A DNA stretch of 52,605 bases from Lachnospiraceae bacterium (GTDB lineage Bacteria; Bacillota; Clostridia; Lachnospirales; Lachnospiraceae), in assembly GCA_021205305.1 (NCBI GenBank), contig JAJPXU010000019.1, forward strand, positions 1 to 52,605, given 5' to 3'. Shown here piece by piece: positions 32,957-40,457 of this stretch. The notes below the pieces were generated by a model. The model made no database searches. It was given only the letters and a program-made list of their open reading frames with translations, and had not been told where the DNA came from. Each line of letters begins with the position of its first letter. The stretch's first letter is position 1. A program made the translations under genes and the position numbers.

Positions 32957-33643
32957 ATGAAAAAACTGATAATCATACCGGCTTACAACGAACAGGAAAG
33001 TATTCTGGATACTGTTCGTGATGTTGAAAAAAATGCGCCGGAATTTGACTATGTGGTAGTGAATGACTGTTCGAAAGATGATACGTTAAAAATTTGCAGG
33101 GAGCATCACATCCATGTGTTGGATTTGCCGATTAATCTGGGGATTGGCGGCGCTGTCCAGACGGGGTATCTGTATGCATATCGAAATGGTTATGATATTG
33201 CGGCGCAGATTGACGGAGATGGCCAGCATGATGCCTCCTATCTGGGGATGATGGCAGATGAACTGGTATCAGAAGACCTGGATATGGTGATTGGTTCCCG
33301 CTTTATTGATAATGAAGGGTTTCAGTCTTCCTGGATTCGACGTTCCGGCATTCATTTTTTTACAATGCTGATGCGTGTTCTTTTTGGAAAGACGATCACG
33401 GATGCTACTTCCGGGATGCGCCTGTGTAACCGCAGAACGATGGAATTGTTTATCCGGGATTATCCGAGAGACTATCCGGAGCCGGAGACAGTGGCGCGTC
33501 TTCTGCGGCACAAATATAAAGTGAAAGAAGTGCCGGTGAAGATGCGGGAGCGCTCGGGAGGGGTCTCCTCGATTTCACCGCGAAAATCGGTCTATTATAT
33601 GGTAAAGGTGACCCTGGCGATTTTCATGGAACGGCTTCGCTGA
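32957..33643 (+). CDS. Family 2 glycosyltransferase (dolichol/undecaprenyl-phosphate type)
   Basis: 228 residues. IIPAYNEQESILDTV opens the GT-A fold; AQIDGDGQHDASYL holds the DxD metal site; the acceptor-side region has GSRFIDNEGFQSSWIRRSG. Proteins of this short form, without membrane segments, transfer one sugar to polyprenyl phosphate. The DUF2304 gene that follows is a frequent companion and may provide the membrane part. Confidence 0.9.
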   Translation: MKKLIIIPAYNEQESILDTVRDVEKNAPEFDYVVVNDCSKDDTLKICREHHIHVLDLPINLGIGGAVQTGYLYAYRNGYDIAAQIDGDGQHDASYLGMMADELVSEDLDMVIGSRFIDNEGFQSSWIRRSGIHFFTMLMRVLFGKTITDATSGMRLCNRRTMELFIRDYPRDYPEPETVARLLRHKYKVKEVPVKMRERSGGVSSISPRKSVYYMVKVTLAIFMERLR

Positions 33644-33663
33644 TTGGAAGGAAGGAACAGCTT

Positions 33664-34080
33664 ATGATGTCATTTAAGCTTCAGGTTATTCTTGTGGTGA
33701 TCCTGCTCGCCGCTCTGGCGGTGATTGTTGCCATGCTGAAGAAGCGGACACTGGATCTGAAATATGTGCTGGTCTGGATTTTTTGCCTGGTGGTGCTTTT
33801 GATTTTTTCTATCTTTCCGGGTACTATGACGAAGCTGGCCAGATTTATCGGTATTTATTCTCCGGTCAACATGATTTTTTTCCTGGGATTTCTGCTTGCG
33901 GTTACGATTATCTTTACGCTGACGGTCAGCCTTTCCCGGACGACCGGAAAGGTACGAAAGCTGGCGCAGATGATGGCTCTGGAAAACGATACCTGGAAGA
34001 AAGAGAACGAAGAGGCTGAGACCGGGGCGGGGGTTTACGCGGAACATGAACAGGCTCACGAAGAACTACATCTACAATAG
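33664..34080 (+). CDS. DUF2304 family membrane protein
   Basis: 138 residues with three membrane segments and a charged C-terminal tail (from about 100). The small size and the position directly behind a short family 2 glycosyltransferase are typical of DUF2304. It probably anchors or assists that enzyme. ATG at 33664 or 33667 could be used; both follow GGAAGGAAGG. It overlaps the next gene by 35 bases. Confidence 0.8.
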   Translation: MMSFKLQVILVVILLAALAVIVAMLKKRTLDLKYVLVWIFCLVVLLIFSIFPGTMTKLARFIGIYSPVNMIFFLGFLLAVTIIFTLTVSLSRTTGKVRKLAQMMALENDTWKKENEEAETGAGVYAEHEQAHEELHLQ

Positions 34081-35482
34081 CGCGTATCAGCTTCTGGCTG
34101 TGCTGATTCCTCTTTTGACGACCCCCTATCTGACCCGGACACTGGGGACGACTTCACTGGGAATTGACAGTTATGTGCTTTCGGTTGTACAGCTGGCGGA
34201 GGTTCTGGGTACGTTGGGGACAAATACATACGCGAACCGGGAGATTGCGTATGTGAGAGACGACCGCGAAAAACTCACAAAAACCTTCCTGGAAATCTTT
34301 CTGTTGCGGTTCGCCCTTTGCGTCATTGTCGTGTTTGTCTATGCAGGCGTCGCGCTGCGCTCTGCGTACCGGACGGTATTTCTGATTCAGACAGTCACTC
34401 TGGTCTGCTATTTTTTTGATATTTCCTGGCTTTTTATCGGGATGGAAGAGATGAAGCCGGTGGTAATTCGAAATACCTGTGTCAAGCTTCTTGTGACTGC
34501 CTGTATTTTTCTCTTTATCCGGGAACCGGATGACCTGCTTCTTTATGTCACAATAACCGCATCCGGCCAGCTGCTTGGGGATTTGCTTATGGCCTGGCAG
34601 GGGAGGCGCTATTTGAAAATCAGGGGGATTGGCAAGCTGGATATCCGGCGGCACATCCGGCCGGTATTGCTTCTTTTCCTGCCGCAGGCCGCCTCTTCCC
34701 TGTATGTGCTGTTTGATAAAACAATGCTGGGATTGCTTTCTGAGCAGATCGACAGCGTTTCCCTTTATGATAAGGCGGAATCGCTGGTAAAGACGCCGTT
34801 GGTGTTCGCAACGGCGATGACGGCGGTACTGATGCCAAGGATCGCGAATGAATTTGCGGCGGGGCATAAAGAAAAAATAAAGGAACTGGTGCAGGGTTCC
34901 GTCAATTTTATGCTTCTGTTTTTTCTGCCGATCGCGTTTGGTATGGCGGTGATTGCTGAAAAATTTGTGCCCTGGTATCTCGGGGACGCTTATCAGGCGA
35001 GTATCGCGGTTGTGCATATCCTCTCGCCGGTGATTCCGGCGATTGCACTGAGTAATGTCAGTGGGACGCAGTTCCTGGTGGCGACGAAAGAGACGAAGCC
35101 TTTGACCGTTTCCTATATGGCTGGAGCGTTTTTCAATCTGATTGGAAATTTTATCCTGATTCCGATTTATAACGAAAAAGGAGCGGCGGTTACGACACTG
35201 TGCGCGGAGTGGCTGGTGACGCTGATTCAGTTTTATGCGGTTCAGGAAAGACTCGGATCGCTGCATTTATTCAAAAATAACTGGAAGAAGCTGGCAGCGG
35301 CTCTGGCTATGCTGTTGCTGATTGTGCCGATGAACCGCATCACGGATTCTGTCTGGCTTGTTCTTTTTCAGATCGGATTGGGAGGGATTTTTTATTTCGT
35401 CCTTCTACTGCTCTTCAGAGAGGAGAGTGTGATCGAAATGTTGCGGAATGTCAGCGCGCGCGTGAAGCACCTGCGCAGATGA
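34046..35482 (+). CDS. Polysaccharide flippase, MATE/MOP superfamily (first of two)
   Basis: 478 residues with about 12-14 membrane segments. It opens MNRLTKNYIYNSAYQLLAVL, with LTTPYLTRTLG following, which is characteristic of Wzx/RfbX-type exporters. It should move lipid-linked repeat units across the membrane. The start lies within the DUF2304 gene. A second flippase is at 44340, which is unusual for one polymer. Confidence 0.92.
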   Translation: MNRLTKNYIYNSAYQLLAVLIPLLTTPYLTRTLGTTSLGIDSYVLSVVQLAEVLGTLGTNTYANREIAYVRDDREKLTKTFLEIFLLRFALCVIVVFVYAGVALRSAYRTVFLIQTVTLVCYFFDISWLFIGMEEMKPVVIRNTCVKLLVTACIFLFIREPDDLLLYVTITASGQLLGDLLMAWQGRRYLKIRGIGKLDIRRHIRPVLLLFLPQAASSLYVLFDKTMLGLLSEQIDSVSLYDKAESLVKTPLVFATAMTAVLMPRIANEFAAGHKEKIKELVQGSVNFMLLFFLPIAFGMAVIAEKFVPWYLGDAYQASIAVVHILSPVIPAIALSNVSGTQFLVATKETKPLTVSYMAGAFFNLIGNFILIPIYNEKGAAVTTLCAEWLVTLIQFYAVQERLGSLHLFKNNWKKLAAALAMLLLIVPMNRITDSVWLVLFQIGLGGIFYFVLLLLFREESVIEMLRNVSARVKHLRR

Positions 35483-35543
35483 TGCAGCGTTTTGCACTTT
35501 GCCATGGATGCAGAGAAACATTTTAGGCAGAGAGGAGTCAAAG

Positions 35544-36239
35544 ATGAATATCGCATTGCTGATTGCCGGCGGAAGCGGCGCACGGATGCACCAGAGCATC
35601 CCGAAACAGTTTTTGAATGTAAATGATAAGCCGGTCATGCTTTATACGATGGAAGCGTTTCAAAAACATCCGGACATTCAGGCGATTGAGGTGGTATGCC
35701 TGGATGGATGGCATGAGATTCTGCGGGCGTACGCGGAACAATACCATATTTCAAAGCTGGTGAAGATTGTATCCGGCGGAGAAAATGGTCAAAGTTCGAT
35801 CCGCAACGGCGTGTATGACCTGATGGAGCATTATCAGGAGGAGGATCTTGTCCTGATTCATGACGCGATTCGGCCGATGGTATCCCAGGACATCATTTCA
35901 GATAATATTGCGAAGTGCAGAAAATATGGTTCGGCGGTGACGGTGATCCCCTGTATGGAAGCGATGCTCTTCAGCGAGAACCGGGTCAGTTCCAGCCGGA
36001 CGATTCCGCGGGATACGCTGCTGCGCACACAGACACCGCAGACCTTTCCGCTTGGAACACTGTACCGCCTGCACCGGGAGGCACTGGAAAAGGGGATTAC
36101 AAATTCCATCGCGACCTGCACCCTGATGGCTGAGTTGGGGTATGAGGTTTACTTTGCGGCTGGTTCCGAAAAAAACATCAAGATTACCACGGTGGAGGAT
36201 CTGGATATATTTAAGGCGCTATTGCAGGTCTCGCAGTAA
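35544..36239 (+). CDS. IspD/TarI family cytidylyltransferase
   Basis: 231 residues. It begins MNIALLIAGGSGARMHQSIP with KQFL after it, the CTP-binding loop of IspD/TarI. Further motifs are VLIHDAIRPM, which holds the metal-binding Asp, and TPQTFPL. It makes a CDP-activated alcohol such as CDP-ribitol. Its neighbours, an SDR and a LicD protein, favour CDP-polyol for a surface polymer over isoprenoid synthesis. ATG 35544 has GAGAGGAG upstream; a longer frame begins in non-conserved sequence. Confidence 0.88.
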   Translation: MNIALLIAGGSGARMHQSIPKQFLNVNDKPVMLYTMEAFQKHPDIQAIEVVCLDGWHEILRAYAEQYHISKLVKIVSGGENGQSSIRNGVYDLMEHYQEEDLVLIHDAIRPMVSQDIISDNIAKCRKYGSAVTVIPCMEAMLFSENRVSSSRTIPRDTLLRTQTPQTFPLGTLYRLHREALEKGITNSIATCTLMAELGYEVYFAAGSEKNIKITTVEDLDIFKALLQVSQ

Positions 36240-36328
36240 AGCTTCAGTCGGAGATTTCTTTTCTGCTGGCTGCTGATGAGGCAATCAAAACAGTGCGCCG
36301 GACTTTTCATGAAGATGCGGGGGAAACG

Positions 36329-37396
36329 ATGGCAGAGACGCTTGCGGATAAAATCAGTCAAATGTATGAAAAAGAGATTGAACCATATATGACGGGCCCG
36401 GTTCCCTGGGAGGGGCTTGCGGGCAAAACCATTCTTGTGGTGGGAGCGAATGGAGTGATTGGCGCAGCCATTGTGCGGCTGCTTCTGCATCGCAATCGCT
36501 GCCAGGCAGGCGGGATGCGGATTCTGGCTGTTTCCAGAAGCAGAGAACGATTTATGGAATGCTTCGCCGGGCAGTATGAGAAAGGCGAGTTATTTTATTA
36601 TTCCATGGACATCAGCGAGAAGGTTCAGCTGCCGGAACGCGCGGACTATGTGATCTGTGCGGCGGGCGACGGCGATCCGGCTTCGTTTGCGGTACATCCC
36701 GTGGAGGTGATGAGGACCAATCTGGCCGGACTGGATCACTTGCTTTGCTATTCCCGGCAGTGCGGGTGCGGGCGGGTTCTGTACCTGTCATCGGGGGAAA
36801 TATATGGGCAGTCCGTAGAAGGAAAAATTTTTGATGAGACGTTCTGCGGGTATGTGGATCATGCAAAAGCAAGGTCCTGCTATCCGGCGGCCAAGCGGGC
36901 GGCGGAAGTGCTCTGTCAGTCATGGATTCAGGAATATGGAGCAGATATCGTGATCGCGCGGCCCTGTCATATCTTTGGACCGGATCTGAAAGCTGCGGAC
37001 AGCCGTGCGGTGGCGCAGTTCCTCTTCCAGGCGGCATGCGGACGGGAACTGGTGATGAAGAGCGACGGCCGGCAGCAGCGTTCGATGTGTTATTCTTTTG
37101 ACTGTGCGGAGGCGCTGCTTATGATTTTGCTTTTCGGAAAGCGCGGGGAAGCGTATAATATTGCAGGTAAGGAACAGGTGGTTTCCATACGGCAGCTTGC
37201 GGAAATGATTGCAGATGCGGGTAAAGTGGGATTCCGTATCGAGACACCGACACAGTCGGAAAAAAGCAGTTACAATCCGGTAGAAAAGTCCATCCTGGAC
37301 TGGCACAAACTATATGCTCTGGGGTGGCGTCCCAGAAAAAGCATAAGAGAGGGCATTCATTCGACACTGGAGATTATGAAAGAGAGAGTTGGGTAA
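36329..37396 (+). CDS. NAD-dependent epimerase/dehydratase family protein
   Basis: 355 residues from ATG 36329 (GGGGGAAA upstream). A GTG at 36293 is an alternative. The N-terminal part has the Rossmann loop VVGANGVIGAA; LSSGEIYGQ and SCYPAAKRAAE supply the Ser and the Tyr-x3-Lys of extended SDR enzymes. A C-terminal substrate domain is present, with GEAYNIAGKEQVVSI. It sits between the cytidylyltransferase and LicD genes, so it probably acts on the same CDP-alcohol or its precursor. The exact reaction cannot be read. Confidence 0.86.
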   Translation: MAETLADKISQMYEKEIEPYMTGPVPWEGLAGKTILVVGANGVIGAAIVRLLLHRNRCQAGGMRILAVSRSRERFMECFAGQYEKGELFYYSMDISEKVQLPERADYVICAAGDGDPASFAVHPVEVMRTNLAGLDHLLCYSRQCGCGRVLYLSSGEIYGQSVEGKIFDETFCGYVDHAKARSCYPAAKRAAEVLCQSWIQEYGADIVIARPCHIFGPDLKAADSRAVAQFLFQAACGRELVMKSDGRQQRSMCYSFDCAEALLMILLFGKRGEAYNIAGKEQVVSIRQLAEMIADAGKVGFRIETPTQSEKSSYNPVEKSILDWHKLYALGWRPRKSIREGIHSTLEIMKERVG

Positions 37397-37399
37397 CCG

Positions 37400-38251
37400 A
37401 TGGATAACTACTACGATCCGGAAATCCTGAAAAGGATACAGTCCGTGGAACTGGATATGCTGAAAGATTTTGACGCGCTCTGCGAGAAATACCAGATTGA
37501 ATATTTCGGCGTTGGCGGTACGACAATCGGCCTGCTGCGGCATGAGGGCTATATTCCCTGGGATGATGACATTGATATTGGAATGATGCGCAAGGATTAT
37601 GACCGTTTTCTCGCGGTCGCGGAACAGGAATACGGAGATAAGTACAGCCTTTTGAATTTTGAAAAGAATCCGGATTATCCGCTGATGACGACGCGGTGGG
37701 TCAAAAATGGCACTACGTTTCTGGAACACAATTTCAGGAACATCGATGCGAACTGGGGAATTTTTCTGGATCTGTTCTGCTTTGACAATATCCCGGATGA
37801 CGACCGGGCCTTTAAAAAGCAGGGATTCTGGGCATGGGTCTGGAGTAAGCTGCTGATCCTGCGGAGCGTTCCCTTCCCGGTGCTGGAGCAGACAGGGGTT
37901 ATGAAATATTGCATCTGGGCAGGGTGTGCCGTACTGCATTTTTTCATCCGGCTGTTTCATATACCGGCAGCTTTCTTTTATAAAAAGGCACACGCACAGG
38001 CGACAAAATATCAGAATGTCGAGACAAAACGGGTCTCTTATATGTTCGATCCGGCTCTTTATACGAGCGTGATGGACAAGAAAGACGTGCTGCCTACGAG
38101 ACGGAGAGCCTTTGAGGGAATGCAGGTCAAATTTGCCTGCAATGTAGAGAAATATTGCAGGGAGCGATACGGGGATTATATGAAGATGCCGCCTGTAGAA
38201 AAACGGCATAACCATGTGCCGTATCGGCTGGACTTTGGAGAAGGAAAGTGA
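37400..38251 (+). CDS. LicD family phosphotransferase
   Basis: 283 residues. The LicD core is FGVGGTTIGLLRHEGYIPWD and DDIDIGMMR (about 35-65), with the DDDID metal site. An amphipathic segment near 160-200 may touch the membrane. LicD proteins transfer phosphorylated alcohols (phosphocholine, and in the fukutin/FKRP relatives ribitol-phosphate) from CDP-donors to a sugar. It is 3 bases from the SDR gene and 6 bases from the next glycosyltransferase. Confidence 0.92.
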   Translation: MDNYYDPEILKRIQSVELDMLKDFDALCEKYQIEYFGVGGTTIGLLRHEGYIPWDDDIDIGMMRKDYDRFLAVAEQEYGDKYSLLNFEKNPDYPLMTTRWVKNGTTFLEHNFRNIDANWGIFLDLFCFDNIPDDDRAFKKQGFWAWVWSKLLILRSVPFPVLEQTGVMKYCIWAGCAVLHFFIRLFHIPAAFFYKKAHAQATKYQNVETKRVSYMFDPALYTSVMDKKDVLPTRRRAFEGMQVKFACNVEKYCRERYGDYMKMPPVEKRHNHVPYRLDFGEGK

Positions 38252-38257
38252 GCCCCG

Positions 38258-39328
38258 ATGCCGACAGTGAGTGTGATTATTCCGGTTTATAAGTCGATGG
38301 ATGTCCTGGAGACGGCAGTGCAGAGTGTTTTAAAGCAGTCGTTTGAGGATTTTGAACTTTTGCTGATTGAAGACGGCTCACCGGATGGCAGTCTTGACTT
38401 ATGCAGGCGGCTGGCCGCAAATGACGCGCGCATCCGCGTTTACCACAAGGAAAACGGCGGAATCTGCAGCGCCAGAAATTATGGCATGAGCCTTGCAACA
38501 GGAAAATACATTGCGTTTCTGGATCATGACGATGAATACCTGCCGGGCTATCTGAGCGATCATATCGCTCTTTTAGAGAACTACCAGGCGGATGTGGTGA
38601 AATTTGAGCGGGTGAAGGAAAAGCATGCGCTGGACGGGACCGTCACGATCCTGCATGGGAGCCGGATCTGTAAAATGCCGGGAATGCAGGACGGCGTCGC
38701 CTGCTACCAGGGGGAAGAGATTGCGGCACGTTTTCCGGAGATCCGGGAGGCAGCCAAGACGATGTATATCTGGGATGGCATTTACCGCAGAGATTTTTTG
38801 CGGCAGAATCACCTGGTTTTTGACGAATCGTTTCGGTTTGGTCATGAAGATATGATGCTGAATCTGGAAATACTCTCTGCGGCGCAGGCCATGGTGTTTC
38901 ATACCGGAGAGTATTACAAGCACAAATACCGGGAATCCACCAGCACTTCAGCCACGTTTGACAGAGCGCGGGTCGCGGATTCCATCCGGGTCGCGAAGCG
39001 GGAGAGCAGGCTGCTTGCGGACTGGGGATATCCGCCTGAGCAGATTTTGTACAGCTATATGAACGCGCTGTTTGTGACAATGAATATTCTCTGTCTGCCC
39101 GGCGCGGATTGTTCGCGGAAAACGAAGAAAGAACTGCTGGAGAATTTCCGGAAAGAAACCGTCGGCCAGATGGAATATCTGTCCGAGGCGGTAAAGAAGC
39201 TGTTCCGGATAAAGAAGCTTCATGGAATACTCGCGTGGCTGTTTATGAAAAAACAGTATACGATTTGCCTGGCAGCTTTCCGGGTTTATTTCCGGCTTAC
39301 GAATTCCGGAACGGAGGTATCATCCTGA
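38258..39328 (+). CDS. Family 2 glycosyltransferase
   Basis: 356 residues. MPTVSVIIPVYKSMDVLETA, the LLIEDGSPDGSLDLCR segment and AFLDHDDEYLPGYL are standard GT-A motifs. The C-terminal 120 residues are basic, like those of capsule and teichoic acid glycosyltransferases. Donor and acceptor unknown. Confidence 0.92.
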   Translation: MPTVSVIIPVYKSMDVLETAVQSVLKQSFEDFELLLIEDGSPDGSLDLCRRLAANDARIRVYHKENGGICSARNYGMSLATGKYIAFLDHDDEYLPGYLSDHIALLENYQADVVKFERVKEKHALDGTVTILHGSRICKMPGMQDGVACYQGEEIAARFPEIREAAKTMYIWDGIYRRDFLRQNHLVFDESFRFGHEDMMLNLEILSAAQAMVFHTGEYYKHKYRESTSTSATFDRARVADSIRVAKRESRLLADWGYPPEQILYSYMNALFVTMNILCLPGADCSRKTKKELLENFRKETVGQMEYLSEAVKKLFRIKKLHGILAWLFMKKQYTICLAAFRVYFRLTNSGTEVSS

Positions 39329-39365
39329 GCCAGAAGAGAAAGCCGCGGGGGTGGGAAAAGATGGA

Positions 39366-40385
39366 ATGAAAAATACAGACGAAATTCAATTCTCCGTGGC
39401 GATGTGTACGTACAATGGGGAAGCATATATCCGTGAGCAGCTACAGAGCATTCTGGAGCAGGAAGTTCCGGTTGATGAGATTGTAGTGGCAGATGATGGT
39501 TCCACGGACGGCTCCGTGGAGATGGTCAGAGAGATGCTTTCCCAGAGCGGGATTCGCCATGAGATTATAGTAAATAAGAAAAATCTGGGTTTTCGCAAAA
39601 ATTTTGAACAGGCAATTGGAAAGACGCACGGGAAAATTGTTTTTCTCTCTGACCAGGACGATGTCTGGAAACGGGAGAAGGTACGTGCGACCTGGGAGCA
39701 TTTCCGGAAGAATCCGGCCTGCCTGTTGGTCTTTTCGAACGCGGAAGTAGTCGATGAGAAGCAAAATCCGCAGGCAATGGATCTGTGGGATTCGCTGATG
39801 CTGAAAAAAGAGACACTTACCGGCATCGACTGGAAGCGGCTGTTTTTGAAAGGCTGGTATGTGACCGGCGCTGTGACCGCAATTCGGCGGGAACTTTTTG
39901 AGGAAGCGACTCCTTTTCCTGAAAACTGCTATCACGATGCCTGGCTGGGAATGCGGGCGGCGCTGCGCAGCGGAATAGAGCCGGAGCCGGAGAAGCTGAT
40001 CTGCTACAGGCAGCATGGCGAGAATCAGATCGGAACGGCGGCTTCCCGGGCAGCCCGTTGGCAAAAAAGGCTGAAAGTTCTTAAGACATCCGGTCAGGCG
40101 CAGATTGAGATTCACAGGCAGTATGCGATGATGTATCGGGAAATCGAAGAAGGTTTTTCCGATTTACTGGCAGCGGATCCGGCGTTTTGGGAAGAACTGA
40201 AGGCCTGCACGCACTATCATCAGGAACTGGCCGGGCTGAAAGATCTGCGCGTCCGTGAGCGGCTGCGGGTGATTGCGCGCAATCACCGGCAGGGGAATTT
40301 TAAACGTTTTGCGAAGAGCGCTGCCGCGATGCGGGGAGATTTGCTTTATGCGCTGGCAGACGGTATCGGAAAGCCTTGTGTATAA
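39366..40385 (+). CDS. Family 2 glycosyltransferase (rhamnosyltransferase-like)
   Basis: About 339 residues from ATG 39366; a GTG at 39351 is possible. SVAMCTYNGEAYIREQLQSI, then VVADDGSTDGS and VFLSDQDDVWKREK, which match the rhamnosyltransferase-like branch of family 2. This would fit the dTDP-sugar enzyme at the start of the locus, but the donor is not proved. Basic C-terminal region. Confidence 0.9.
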   Translation: MKNTDEIQFSVAMCTYNGEAYIREQLQSILEQEVPVDEIVVADDGSTDGSVEMVREMLSQSGIRHEIIVNKKNLGFRKNFEQAIGKTHGKIVFLSDQDDVWKREKVRATWEHFRKNPACLLVFSNAEVVDEKQNPQAMDLWDSLMLKKETLTGIDWKRLFLKGWYVTGAVTAIRRELFEEATPFPENCYHDAWLGMRAALRSGIEPEPEKLICYRQHGENQIGTAASRAARWQKRLKVLKTSGQAQIEIHRQYAMMYREIEEGFSDLLAADPAFWEELKACTHYHQELAGLKDLRVRERLRVIARNHRQGNFKRFAKSAAAMRGDLLYALADGIGKPCV

Positions 40386-40457
40386 TGCACAGAATGTACA
40401 TGGAATTGTGATACAGGCTGCCGGGACAATGCCAGAGAAAACAGAAAGGTATTTTGG

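Noticed and set aside
34154-35266. Minus-strand open frame of 370 codons opposite the first flippase
   Set aside because: Typical shadow of a hydrophobic gene: its product is full of Arg, His, Gln and Lys without a domain.
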